Positions 6,290 through 13,796 of a DNA stretch of 34,621 bases are shown here, one piece after another. Within the stretch, counting starts at the first letter, position 1. The number at the start of each line of letters is the position of its first letter. The stretch is from a virus, in IMG/VR virus record IMGVR_UViG_3300042485_000327, positions 1-34,621 of that record, one strand, 5' to 3'. Below the pieces are notes generated by a model, which saw nothing but the letters and a program-made list of their open reading frames with translations, was not told where the DNA came from and made no database searches. A program made the translations under genes and the position numbers.

Positions 6290-6405
6290 CAACGAAATTT
6301 AAGCGTAAGTTATCGGCTCATGAAGGCTTGCTTGTCTTTCTCGCAATGGCCCCAATAGTCGTGATCCTCGTAATCATTGGGTATCTCATAGGACTCATGC
6401 TATAG
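6286..6405 (+). CDS. 39-residue single-pass membrane miniprotein
   Basis: The ATG at 6286 overlaps the previous stop (ATGA) and follows GAGGAAAAA. The product begins MTTKFKRKLSAHEG and is then one long hydrophobic helix (GLLVFLAMAPIVVILVIIGY onward) to the end. By the positive-inside rule the basic N-terminus would stay in the cytoplasm. The SD of the cell-wall hydrolase gene (AGGAGG, 6404-6409) begins in its stop codon, so the pair is tightly linked. It could be a small holin, a pinholin or another membrane effector. Confidence 0.6.
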   Translation: MTTKFKRKLSAHEGLLVFLAMAPIVVILVIIGYLIGLML

Positions 6406-6413
6406 GAGGTCGA

Positions 6414-6779
6414 ATGGCTGAAGTTCTTTTATGGTTAACGATGACGGTGTATTTTGAAGGTCGCTCTGAGCCTGTAATCTGTCAAGAAAAAATAGCTAGG
6501 GTAGTTTTGAATCGGATGAAGGACGGAGATATTAAAAAAGTTATTCTGGCCCCATATCAGTTTAGTTGGGTGCCTGAGAAAATGAACGGAGAAGTTTTAA
6601 AGCCTGAGCATCGACCGAACATAGAGAGCGTGGCGTGGAAGCAAGCCGAGCAGTCTGCTAGAACCGCCCTTTATACAGATAGAGAATTCAAAGCTACACA
6701 CTTTCACTCAAAATCAGTTAACCCTAAATGGAACAGACCTTTTTACATAACTTGCGGGAATCACCACTTCTACTTATGA
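6414..6779 (+). CDS. SleB/Hydrolase_2-type cell-wall hydrolase
   Basis: 121 residues that cover the SleB-type catalytic domain and little else. Features are the TVYFEGRSEP helix with the likely catalytic Glu15, VVLNRMKDG, PYQFSW, WKQAEQSARTAL, then ATHFHSKSVNPKW and the CGNHHFYL ending. The family cleaves peptidoglycan glycan strands as a lytic transglycosylase. No signal peptide is apparent. It has an excellent AGGAGG SD and follows a one-TM miniprotein, but it sits in the early operon, far from the M15 endolysin at 7399-7833. It may be a second endolysin or act on the wall at another stage. Confidence 0.85.
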   Translation: MAEVLLWLTMTVYFEGRSEPVICQEKIARVVLNRMKDGDIKKVILAPYQFSWVPEKMNGEVLKPEHRPNIESVAWKQAEQSARTALYTDREFKATHFHSKSVNPKWNRPFYITCGNHHFYL

Positions 6780-7273
6780 GAACACCATACGAGACAGCAC
6801 GTCAATTAGCCGTAGAACGAGCCATAGCTACCGCAGTTGAACAAAAACGCGGAACAAAGTTACTTAAACTGCCCGATAAATGGATTTTAGATTATGCTGT
6901 ACATAATAAAAACAATGAGATTACTTGCTATGTAGAAATACGAACGCTGACTAATACTTATGAACAGGTAAAGCGATATGGTGGATATTTTTTAAATGTT
7001 AACAAGTGGCTTGCAGCAAAACACTATTACGAAGCATTAAATAAACCGACCGTTATAATAGTACGAACATCAGAAGGGAGAGTCTCGTACTTAACACTTA
7101 CAGACTTCCCTAATAATATTCCTCATTGCATTACAGGAAGGGAAGATCGTGGCGATCCTGACGACAAAGAACCTGCGTTTAAGTTCAAGATAGAGAATCT
7201 CAAATTTCTTTTAAATTTTTCTGATGAAGAATTAGAAGCGTCAATCTTGGCAGCTAATAAGTCGGGCGGCTGA
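6776..7273 (+). CDS. putative PD-(D/E)XK-fold protein
   Basis: 165 residues from the ATG at 6776 (ATGA overlap with the hydrolase stop). An outer ATG at 6728 would overlap the neighbour by 52 bases and is less likely. The order resembles a restriction-type fold: an N-terminal helix with Glu (YETARQLAVERAIATAVEQK), a strand with Asp (WILDYAV), a strand CYVEIRT where E-x-R replaces the usual E-x-K, helix NVNKWLAAKHYYEALN and strand TVIIVRT. It is last in the rightward operon. It may be a nuclease or a catalytically altered DNA-binding relative. Confidence 0.5.
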   Translation: MRTPYETARQLAVERAIATAVEQKRGTKLLKLPDKWILDYAVHNKNNEITCYVEIRTLTNTYEQVKRYGGYFLNVNKWLAAKHYYEALNKPTVIIVRTSEGRVSYLTLTDFPNNIPHCITGREDRGDPDDKEPAFKFKIENLKFLLNFSDEELEASILAANKSGG

Positions 7274-7379
7274 TAAAGAATTTACTGGGTTTCCCGACGC
7301 AGAACTCTAAAACAGTTTTCGGCTATGTCCTCCTAGCCTGACTTATTCGGCACTTTATACTTATCTATATCTCAAAACA

Positions 7380-7400
7380 GGTATAAATGAGTATACTTTT
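7380..7400. terminator. weak bidirectional terminator-like hairpin between convergent operons
   Basis: GTATA (7381-7385) and TATAC (7392-7396) enclose AATGAG, followed on the plus strand by TTTT and on the minus strand, after a few bases, by GTTTTG. It sits where the rightward early and leftward late operons meet. The stem is AT-rich and short. A second small dyad, GGCTA/TAGCC (7321-7325 with 7334-7338), lies nearby. No strong terminator is visible in 7274-7398. Confidence 0.3.
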
Positions 7401-7833
7401 AACTGTAAAGGCGGGTTCCAGCACTATCAATAATCAATCCGCTTCGTCTTGGCTTGAACTCAAGCAGCGGAATAGATACATGAGTCCAGCTATTAAACTC
7501 CAAAATTACTTGGTCGTATTCTAATTTGGATTTTATGATTGCCTCGCAGACCTGCCGAGGAGTCATTCCTACTACACGAATATCTGCCGCGCAGCCAAAG
7601 CGGTGTTGGCTCGTATCCTTACTTCCAACCGAGTCATTGACCAGTTTGCAGCGATAGCCTGACGTAATCGAGATAGGCTTATTCCCTAACACTACTCTAA
7701 CTCGCTCTAGGAACGCCGCCAGTCGCATTAAATTAGCTGTGTGGTCGGCATTAGGGGTGTTATCCCATCCCCGTCTTTGCGCCGCGTCTGAAGCGGTCAT
7801 TTCGTCAAGTGTAAAGTGTTCGGATAGCTTCAT
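7399..7833 (-). CDS. peptidase M15 endolysin
   Basis: 144 residues matching the Peptidase_M15_3 type: HFTLDEMTASDAA at the start, SITSGYRC, then SQHRFGCAADIRV with zinc ligands His77 and Asp84, and WTHVSI with His118. Glu112 in the VILEF strand is the likely catalytic base. Such enzymes cut peptide bonds in peptidoglycan. There is no signal sequence or transmembrane segment, so export should depend on a holin, and 8309-8497 is the nearest candidate. It overlaps the Rz gene by ATGA and is the last gene of the late operon. Confidence 0.9.
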   Translation of the reverse strand: MKLSEHFTLDEMTASDAAQRRGWDNTPNADHTANLMRLAAFLERVRVVLGNKPISITSGYRCKLVNDSVGSKDTSQHRFGCAADIRVVGMTPRQVCEAIIKSKLEYDQVILEFNSWTHVSIPLLEFKPRRSGLIIDSAGTRLYS

Positions 7834-8312
7834 TCTATTTTCGATTGATTACGAATCCACTCTTGCAGCGAGTTCAGTTGCGTTATGTTTTCGTGGCACG
7901 AACCGTAATTGGCGTTAATGGTTTCGGTAACGTCTGCAATTGAGACGGTTTGAGCATTAGCAAAGTCGGTGGATGAGGGAACGGAGTTCGTGGCGGAACT
8001 GTCGTGGAACACCCGAAAGCTAGAAGGCAGAATAATACTATCGTCCACTTTTGCATTTCTTAATATCTCCCTCGACCGCTTCTGTACCTGTCCAATAGTT
8101 GCTGAGTAATCCGTGATGACTTTATCAGTAACCAGCACCTGCTCTGTGATTGCCTGTACCGTATGCCTCTCTGACTCAATTACAGCCTCTCTACAGGACG
8201 CTTCGCCAATTCTGATGCCCTGATAAACCCCCGCGCCGAATAATGCGACAGAGAGCGTTACAACAGCGGCAATTTTAGTGGCAAGCGGTAGTGCTAATAA
8301 AAACGGAATCAT
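7830..8312 (-). CDS. Rz: Rz-like inner-membrane spanin
   Basis: 160 residues. One N-terminal transmembrane helix (about 12-31, IAAVVTLSVALFGAGVYQGI) is followed by a long periplasmic helical region (EAVIESERHTVQAITEQVLV and on) and a C-terminal helix ending NSLQEWIRNQSKIE. This i-spanin layout is used to fuse inner and outer membranes in the last step of Gram-negative lysis. The partner Rz1 is encoded within this gene in another frame (7883-8056). It overlaps the holin candidate and the endolysin genes by ATGA junctions. Sequence identity to lambda Rz is not apparent; the call rests on topology, position and the nested Rz1. Confidence 0.85.
   Translation of the reverse strand: MIPFLLALPLATKIAAVVTLSVALFGAGVYQGIRIGEASCREAVIESERHTVQAITEQVLVTDKVITDYSATIGQVQKRSREILRNAKVDDSIILPSSFRVFHDSSATNSVPSSTDFANAQTVSIADVTETINANYGSCHENITQLNSLQEWIRNQSKIE
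7883..8056 (-). CDS. Rz1: Rz1-like outer-membrane spanin lipoprotein nested in Rz
   Basis: 57 residues read in a different frame wholly inside the Rz-like gene. It begins MQKWTIVLFCLLAFGCST, a short signal peptide ending in a lipobox (LAFGC) with the lipidated Cys at position 16. The mature part is proline-rich (VPPRTPFPHPPT and later LPKPLTP), the hallmark of Rz1 proteins. GAGGGAG lies a little upstream of the ATG. The mature lipoprotein should sit in the outer membrane and bind the Rz C-terminus across the periplasm. Lipobox, proline content and nesting leave little doubt. Confidence 0.93.
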   Translation of the reverse strand: MQKWTIVLFCLLAFGCSTTVPPRTPFPHPPTLLMLKPSQLQTLPKPLTPITVRATKT

Positions 8313-8497
8313 TCAATCGGTTCGGTAGTTTTGAATCTCAAAATCATATTTCCGGCACTGCTAACAAAGATTAGACCAGCATAAACGATGGGCTGGATAA
8401 AAAATTGGAATGTGGTGGCGGCTAATTCTATTAATCCCAGAGACAGAATTAATACTGCGTTCCACCAGAGCGTCTTTGAATGATGAGCCTGTTTCAT
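8309..8497 (-). CDS. small membrane protein, holin candidate
   Basis: 62 residues with two hydrophobic helices (about 12-30, NAVLILSLGLIELAATTFQF; about 34-52, PIVYAGLIFVSSAGNMIL) and polar ends. Size, two-TM topology and position directly before Rz and the endolysin fit a class II-like holin. ATGA overlaps join it to both neighbours. No dual-start motif typical of lambda S is seen. Another membrane role cannot be excluded, and the 77-residue neighbour is an alternative holin or antiholin. Confidence 0.6.
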   Translation of the reverse strand: MKQAHHSKTLWWNAVLILSLGLIELAATTFQFFIQPIVYAGLIFVSSAGNMILRFKTTEPIE

Positions 8498-8727
8498 TTG
8501 TCTGCTTTGGTATCTAGCTTATCGAATATCTTTTCTAACGTAAGATCTATCTTATCGAAGCGGCACTGAATGTCATCCTTTCTACTATAGTGAGACGGTA
8601 GACAGACCTCGATCCTCTGAATATCTGTTTTGAGTCTCTCGACCGCATCCCAAAGAGTGCGGCAAAGCCAGCCGAATGTTGCTAGTGTCGCGCCAGCCCC
8701 GATATTGATTAGAGTTTGAGCATCCAT
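8494..8727 (-). CDS. small membrane-anchored coiled-coil protein of the lysis cassette
   Basis: 77 residues. A hydrophobic N-terminus (TLINIGAGATLATFGWLCRT) is followed by a charged helical stretch (RKDDIQCRFDKIDLTLEKIF, DKLDTKADK) that should form a coiled coil. Proteins of this build are common between the last fibre gene and holin genes in phages, with function unknown. It begins right after the fibre stop (TAAATG) and overlaps the holin candidate by four bases. It might modulate holin timing. Confidence 0.55.
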   Translation of the reverse strand: MDAQTLINIGAGATLATFGWLCRTLWDAVERLKTDIQRIEVCLPSHYSRKDDIQCRFDKIDLTLEKIFDKLDTKADK

Positions 8728-11190
8728 TTATGTTGGGTAGACTAGGTCTACTCTCGTATTAAGTGCCACGCCAGTTGTGAATACTACTGAAGTTCCGCTT
8801 GTTACCGTTACGTCAGCAGCGTTAACCATCTTTACGCCGTTTGCATACACTTCGATCTTACCAGATATATATGTCGCGCTGGTGGTAAAGGTGGTCTGAA
8901 GTGCTGTAGCAGTGAACTGGTCATAGATCATCTTTCCAGCGACTACTCCGGCAGCTACCCCGTTCGCAGTTGTAGCCGTACCAGCAGTCAAACCAGTTGC
9001 CGTACCTGTGCAGCTAGTAAGAACGCCAGCCGATGGAGTGCCGAGATTAGGCGTTACCAATACGGGAGAGGTGTCTACTACAAACTTACTTCCCGTTCCT
9101 GTCTGAGAAGCGATGCTCGTGGCGTTGCCTACAGAAGTTATCGGGCCAGTTAAATTCGCGTTGGTAGTTACATTACTCGCAGTGAAAGCGGTAGCTGTGC
9201 CGGAGATGTTTGTTCCGACCAAAGCCGTTGGAGTGCCGAGTGCTGGTGTAACGAGTGTCGGAGATGTTGCCCGGACAAATACTCCTGTGCCTGTCCCCGT
9301 ATATTCAGCAGCAGTCGAGTGATAATACTCGTTTGCCGAGCCGCCATTCAGACCCGCTAGATCATTGTGCAGATTCGCCAGTGGAGAGTTGACGTGAGTA
9401 TTCCTCTCAGTGCCGTTATAAGTCAGCGTGATAGTTCGCGTGTGGTCAGAAGTAACGAAACCTAAAATCCCTAGCCTAGTTGCGATAGTGACCGCTGTTG
9501 ACGGCTGAGTTATATACGCATCTAGTTGGGAATAATCGGGGGAGATGGAAGTTATGTCCGGCGTTGTTACTCCAAAGAGTTTCTTCCATACCGTACCCGC
9601 TACTGCTGATTCGTTTGTGTATCCGCTTAGTGTTGCGATAGTAACTACTGTATCTGAAGTTCTGCCCGTGATCTGATAAATCCCGTTCGGGGTTTGTAGA
9701 TAGGAAGATACCAGCACACTTGCAGAAGCATCAATAACTGCCGCAGCGAAAGGAGTTCCAGTCGATGCCGTAGCCGTTCTACTTGTTCCTGTTCCCGTGG
9801 TCGTAATCGTTCCAGTGACAAGTGGAATCGCAGTATAAATCTGCCGCGTGATTGTAGTGATCGATCCACTAGCATCGCTATCAACCCCCGCCCAGATAGT
9901 AAAATCCCAGATACCCGCATCGAATATAGTTCTGCCCAAAGGTGCGGAAACAAAAGCGGAAAAGCAGACCGTGTTACTAACCGCCGTTCCAGTAATTGTT
10001 ACCTCTGCGGTAGTGACTGGGATAGTTGCGAATGTCGAAATAGGGATAGCGTTATTCGCCCCGACAGGAGTTATGTTAGGGGTCGCGTTATAAAATACAA
10101 CTCCCGTACCTGCTGATGATGTATCTGAATTAGCGTTAGCCCAAGCCGTTCCGTTATATCTCAATACCTGATTGACTAGCGGGGTTCCAATCGTTACTTC
10201 ATTCAGATTGGATAATGGAATATCTATAGCTGCCGAGCCATTAAATGAAACGCCAGCAATATCACGCGGGGTAGTTAGGGTCGCAGCCGATCCCGTAGTA
10301 TCTGCATTAATGGTCGCTGGTAGGGATAGAGTCACCGCACCAGTCGGAGAGGAAACGTCTATCTCGTTTGCTGTTCCCGTGATAGAGACTACAGCCCCAT
10401 CACCTTTATCGTTAAAGGTATTCCAATCAGTCGAGCTTAGATAGCCAGAGGTAGCTACTCCAGCAGCACTGATGCTTATATCAGGAGCCGCGCCGCCGCT
10501 GGATGAAATAGGGCTGGTAGCGGTAACAGAAGTGACCGTGCCGACACTGACCGAGCCGCCGAGGGCTGTAACTGATCCGTTTATTGTGATATTTGAATTG
10601 ACCAGCTTGGCGTTTGCTATCGAACCCGCCAGCATTGTATTGGTGACGGTCGAGGTGTCCGTTGTGTAGACACCATCCGTTACCGTTCCAGCATTGCCGC
10701 CAATTGAAAGACCAGAGGCAGTGCCAGAGATATTGGTTCCGACCAAAGCGGTCGGAGTTCCGAGAGCCGGAGTGATGAGAGTCGGGCTAGTTGCCAGAAC
10801 ATTATCCCCTGTCCCCGTATTCGCTACGCTTACAAGATTACTAGACCCGTCTGTAGCCACTGCATACGAGGCTGTAAGCCCCGATATGTTCGCGCCTAAT
10901 ACAGACACTACACCGGAGTCATCCAGCGTAGCTGTGGAGTTCTGAATAAGAAGTCCAGTCGCACCATCGAATCGAGTTATAGCGTTGTCGGTAGATGAAC
11001 CGGGGCCAACTACATCCCCCGATCCAGCCCCGCCAGTATTAACCGTGACGATAGATTCTGTTCCATCATCCTTTTTCATGTACAGCTTGCCATCGTATGT
11101 ATTGATAGCAAGTTCACCCAAAGCCAAATCAGTGGTCAGCGGAACCTTTGCGGCAACCGCCGACCGTTTAATCTTGATACTGTTAGCCAT
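8728..11190 (-). CDS. large tail fibre protein with Mtd-like N-terminus
   Basis: 820 residues. The N-terminus (MANSIKIKRSAVAAKVPLTT, then LGELAINTYDGKLYMKKDDG) matches the short attachment domain known from major tropism determinant proteins and many fibres. The shaft is Gly/Ser/Thr/Ala-rich with at least three copies of a SPTL(I/V)TPALGTPTALVGTNI module and a GNAGTVTDGVYTTDTSTVTN module shared with the fibre at 11228-12505. The C-terminus (YISGKIEVYANGVKMVNAAD, ending RVDLVYPT) resembles the domains at the end of the J-like protein. GGGGAG precedes the ATG. It is probably a host-recognition fibre. Confidence 0.85.
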   Translation of the reverse strand: MANSIKIKRSAVAAKVPLTTDLALGELAINTYDGKLYMKKDDGTESIVTVNTGGAGSGDVVGPGSSTDNAITRFDGATGLLIQNSTATLDDSGVVSVLGANISGLTASYAVATDGSSNLVSVANTGTGDNVLATSPTLITPALGTPTALVGTNISGTASGLSIGGNAGTVTDGVYTTDTSTVTNTMLAGSIANAKLVNSNITINGSVTALGGSVSVGTVTSVTATSPISSSGGAAPDISISAAGVATSGYLSSTDWNTFNDKGDGAVVSITGTANEIDVSSPTGAVTLSLPATINADTTGSAATLTTPRDIAGVSFNGSAAIDIPLSNLNEVTIGTPLVNQVLRYNGTAWANANSDTSSAGTGVVFYNATPNITPVGANNAIPISTFATIPVTTAEVTITGTAVSNTVCFSAFVSAPLGRTIFDAGIWDFTIWAGVDSDASGSITTITRQIYTAIPLVTGTITTTGTGTSRTATASTGTPFAAAVIDASASVLVSSYLQTPNGIYQITGRTSDTVVTIATLSGYTNESAVAGTVWKKLFGVTTPDITSISPDYSQLDAYITQPSTAVTIATRLGILGFVTSDHTRTITLTYNGTERNTHVNSPLANLHNDLAGLNGGSANEYYHSTAAEYTGTGTGVFVRATSPTLVTPALGTPTALVGTNISGTATAFTASNVTTNANLTGPITSVGNATSIASQTGTGSKFVVDTSPVLVTPNLGTPSAGVLTSCTGTATGLTAGTATTANGVAAGVVAGKMIYDQFTATALQTTFTTSATYISGKIEVYANGVKMVNAADVTVTSGTSVVFTTGVALNTRVDLVYPT

Positions 11191-11204
11191 TAGGCTCCCC
11201 TTTA

Positions 11205-11216
11205 GGCTATATAGCC
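11205..11216. repeat. 12-bp perfect palindrome between two fibre genes
   Basis: GGCTATATAGCC is a perfect dyad in the 37-base gap upstream of the large fibre gene, just before its SD. It could form a very small hairpin or be a protein-binding site. No function can be assigned. Confidence 0.4.
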
Positions 11217-11227
11217 GGGATTAAAAA

Positions 11228-12505
11228 TTAGAACGTGCCGCCGTCCACATTGATTTCATAATCAGCCGCGTCGGTCAATTGCCCCTGTGCGTTAACTGTG
11301 AACGCGGTTGTATAAAATCCATCATTAGTTCCGTATGCTGCTGCGGTTACTGCGGTGTTAGTAATCGAGAACTCGTTACCTGTCAGCGTCAATCCTGTGC
11401 CAGCAACATAGGCTCCAGCGGCAGAGAACTGAACCCAAGTTACAGGAGTCGTTCCGAGCGTTCCACCAGAGTTTACTGAGCAAACCCACCCGCTATCTGC
11501 TTGTGTGGTTCCCTGTTCGATAAAAGTAAATGCGCCGATTAAAGAATCCCAAGTATTCGCATCGGTAGTCCGGGTCCACGCACCAGCGTTGCATTGATAG
11601 ATGCCGTTGTTCTCGTCTAGCGTTTGATTCTTTACCAGCACGCGCATACCAGCAGTGATTGAAATTCCATCAATCGTTTGTGCGCCAGATAAAGTAATGT
11701 TAGCAGTGGTAGCAGCAACGCACGAAGCCTTTGGATCAAGACCCTGTGCGACTGAATCTACATAGGCTTTAGTAGCGGCATCTTGAGCAGAAGTAGGGTC
11801 GCCCAGACCAGTGATCTTGTAAGTACCCCAAGCTACATCGCCTGTTGGTGCGGTCAAATCAGAGATAGAAGCATCGACCGCAGCCGTTACTAGACCCTTT
11901 GCATTTACGGTCAATTTGGTGAAAGTGCCTACATTGCTATTGACTGTAGCAAGCGTACCCGTTCCCGTCACTGCTGCTGTGCCGTCGAAAGCATCCGAGG
12001 TGTAAGCAATATCGCCAGTGATGGAGATAGTGCGACCAGTCTCTAAAGCTACAGCGGTGTCGGCTGTTCCAGTTAGATCACCAACGAAGTCGGTAGAGGT
12101 AACAGAGACTAGACCAACAATAGTTGTTTCAGAAGAACCTAAAGTAATTTCTGTGGTTCCTACTGTAACGGAATCATTCACCAGCATTGTGTTGGTAACG
12201 GTTGCCGTGTCGGTTGTATAAACGCCGTCGGTAACTGTTCCAGCATTGCCGCTAATGTCAGCGACGATTTCATCAGTAAAGGTTTTTATTCCATCGACTG
12301 TCTGTGCAGAAGATAGATCTACAAACGCGCCATTACCAGCGATAGTAATAATGCTAGTAGCTGTACCACCAGCCCCGCCCGTTCCTGTACCATAATACAA
12401 TATATTTGTTTGCTCATTGAAGGCTAGTTCTGCGTTCTCTAGTGAAGCGGGTGCGCCAGCCCCGCCGCCATTTGCTCTACGTTTAATTCTGATCTTGTTT
12501 GCCAT
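11228..12505 (-). CDS. second tail fibre protein with Mtd-like N-terminus
   Basis: 425 residues. It opens MANKIRIKRRANGG, then LENAELAFNEQTNILYYGTG, the same attachment-type domain as the 820-residue fibre. The GNAGTVTDGVYTTDTATVTN module is shared with that fibre. The mid-part (QDAATKAYVDSVAQGLDPKA, then VLVKNQTLDENNGIYQC) is a domain often seen in phage fibres. The end (YEINVDGGTF) resembles the end of the 76-residue protein upstream. AAGGAG precedes the ATG. The HNH gene at 12523-12963 separates it from the rest of the fibre array. Confidence 0.82.
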   Translation of the reverse strand: MANKIRIKRRANGGGAGAPASLENAELAFNEQTNILYYGTGTGGAGGTATSIITIAGNGAFVDLSSAQTVDGIKTFTDEIVADISGNAGTVTDGVYTTDTATVTNTMLVNDSVTVGTTEITLGSSETTIVGLVSVTSTDFVGDLTGTADTAVALETGRTISITGDIAYTSDAFDGTAAVTGTGTLATVNSNVGTFTKLTVNAKGLVTAAVDASISDLTAPTGDVAWGTYKITGLGDPTSAQDAATKAYVDSVAQGLDPKASCVAATTANITLSGAQTIDGISITAGMRVLVKNQTLDENNGIYQCNAGAWTRTTDANTWDSLIGAFTFIEQGTTQADSGWVCSVNSGGTLGTTPVTWVQFSAAGAYVAGTGLTLTGNEFSITNTAVTAAAYGTNDGFYTTAFTVNAQGQLTDAADYEINVDGGTF

Positions 12506-12522
12506 TTTTAATACTCCTTAGT

Positions 12523-12963
12523 TTAGATAACCCAGTTTTTACCTCTAATCACACAACTAACCATATTCTGCGATACATTGAATAATTTTTTTAATTCCAT
12601 TTGTGTTATTTTAGTCGTTTCGTATAACATTTTAATGCGTCCAACCATATCTGGATTTAATTTAACTGAAAGCCTATTTCTCGACTGCATTGTTGCATCA
12701 GCCCACCTGCAATTTTCTTTAGAATAACCTAACAAATTATTAATTCTGTCAATAGATTCGTGAAGTTTAGGCGATCCCATATCACTTAAGAATATTTCAA
12801 AATCATCCCAAGATTTTTCAATTGTTAAATTTTTATAATAAATTACATCTCTCCCACGCGGGGCATTTATACGTCTACGCATACCAACCCATATTGAATA
12901 CGCCTTTGCAACTTGTTCACCACGCCGGTCTTTCAACATAGCGACTTTGTTTGCATAAGCCAT
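12523..12963 (-). CDS. HNH homing endonuclease-like protein inserted among fibre genes
   Basis: 146 residues. The phage HNH core is present: AYSIWVGMRRRINAP, IEKSWDDFEIFLSDMG, ESIDRINNLLGYSKENCRWA and QSRNRL. A C-terminal helix-turn-helix follows (MVGRIKMLYETTKITQMELK, KLFNVSQNMVSCVIRG). It belongs to the same broad group as 1138-1728 but lacks the zinc-ribbon N-terminus. The gene is clearly AT-richer than the fibre genes on both sides. Its ATG shares one base with the preceding stop (TGATG). It is probably a mobile gene rather than a structural one. Confidence 0.82.
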   Translation of the reverse strand: MAYANKVAMLKDRRGEQVAKAYSIWVGMRRRINAPRGRDVIYYKNLTIEKSWDDFEIFLSDMGSPKLHESIDRINNLLGYSKENCRWADATMQSRNRLSVKLNPDMVGRIKMLYETTKITQMELKKLFNVSQNMVSCVIRGKNWVI

Positions 12964-13193
12964 CAGAAATTACCTCCATCGGTTATTTCGGTTTGGTTAA
13001 CATTGTTCCATTCGTTAGAACCGAACATTACTACATCCCGATATTGAATATTACTCATCACCACGGGATAACCTGCGATGAGATTATTATTACCGCCACC
13101 ACCTCTATTAATCTGGATGATTTGTTTAGGAACTGGCGTTACCTGTACCGTGAGATTATTCCCATCGGTTACGTTCACATTAAGATTCGCCAT
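12963..13193 (-). CDS. small fibre-associated protein
   Basis: 76 residues, unrecognised as a named family. It begins MANLNVNVTDGNNLTVQVTP, has a glycine/asparagine turn (RGGGGNNN), and ends NEWNNVNQTEITDGGNF, resembling the DGGTF end of the 425-residue fibre. It is probably a small virion protein of the distal tail. The SD is weak, so it may depend on translation from the gene upstream, whose stop lies one base before its start. Confidence 0.55.
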   Translation of the reverse strand: MANLNVNVTDGNNLTVQVTPVPKQIIQINRGGGGNNNLIAGYPVVMSNIQYRDVVMFGSNEWNNVNQTEITDGGNF

Positions 13194-13194
13194 A

Positions 13195-13721
13195 TCAAAC
13201 CTTTACTATTCCATCACTGCGAATGATAAATAGAAGAAAGATTATATTGTCCTCTGCCGGAGTGCTTCCAGCAGCGACAAATCCTATCTTGATCCGACCA
13301 GAGAAACCCGCGCCATTGACTGAACTTATAGCTAGTTGAGCATCATCATCAACTAAGTCCCACGAGGTGTCATCTATGATAAGCGTGAACGAGCCATTAG
13401 CATCGTCGCGGTTAACGATAGTCAAAGGGATCGGTGTTGGGGTAGGGGTGTAATTCGTTATATCGAAGGTCAGACCGTAGCGGGAGTCCTTCACATTGGA
13501 TAAGGTTCTACGGACTATCTGAGCGTCTATGGTCGCGTCAACTAGGTTGACAGGCGTTACGCCATCATCACCAGTTAAAGTGAGATTCCAGAAGGTAGAC
13601 TGTTGGTATACGAGTTCGCCAGCGATGATCGGATTGTCGAATCCGCTGACCTGAGATAGGGAGTTCTTGTTAAAGACAGCTATGACGCTACCCTAACCTT
13701 TTGCTGCGATGCCGTTCTCAT
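13195..13721 (-). pseudogene. tail-associated beta-sandwich protein interrupted by a one-base frameshift
   Basis: An ATG at 13721 with AAGGAG six bases upstream starts MRTASQQKVRVAS and stops at 13680. The adjoining frame then runs open, with no start codon, from GSVIAVFNKNSLSQVSGFDN through FWNLTLTGDDGVTPVNLVDA to the stop at 13195. Adding one G to the GGG run at 13691-13693 (minus strand) joins the two into one protein of about 175 residues. Its pattern (FWNLTLTGDDG..PVNLVDATIDAQI) fits a phage virion beta-sandwich domain. The only internal start, GTG at 13494, would truncate that domain. Either a real mutation or a sequence error could explain it; no classical slippery heptamer is present. 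Confidence 0.7.
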
Positions 13722-13744
13722 GCTCTGCTCCTTACTAGGAATTC

Positions 13745-13765
13745 GGTTCGCTCACTAGCGAAACC
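13745..13765 (-). other. intergenic hairpin in the late operon
   Basis: GGTTCGCT (13745-13752) and AGCGAAACC (13757-13765) pair with one bulged base around a CACT loop. The hairpin occupies the gap between the membrane protein gene ending at 13797 and the start at 13721. There is no T run, so it is more likely an mRNA stability or processing element than a terminator. Confidence 0.5.
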
Positions 13766-13796
13766 GTGCAGTCATGTTGTGTCTTATGTTGAGATT

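Noticed and set aside
9113-11224. Several long plus-strand ORFs opposite the fibre genes
   Set aside because: They are antisense shadows of repetitive fibre coding sequence, rich in Val/Pro/Thr by complement of Gly/Thr codons, with no SD.
8728-12505. Diversity-generating retroelement suggested by the Mtd-like fibre domains
   Set aside because: No reverse transcriptase gene and no template/variable repeat pair with adenine-biased changes is seen; the Mtd-like part is only the common attachment domain.
13195-13494. Independent 99-residue gene starting at GTG 13494
   Set aside because: The same frame continues upstream for about 65 more codons with sensible virion-like sequence, and the GTG would cut a beta domain in half.
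13691-13696. Programmed frameshift at 13691-13696
   Set aside because: No X XXY YYZ heptamer is in phase there; a one-base indel is simpler.
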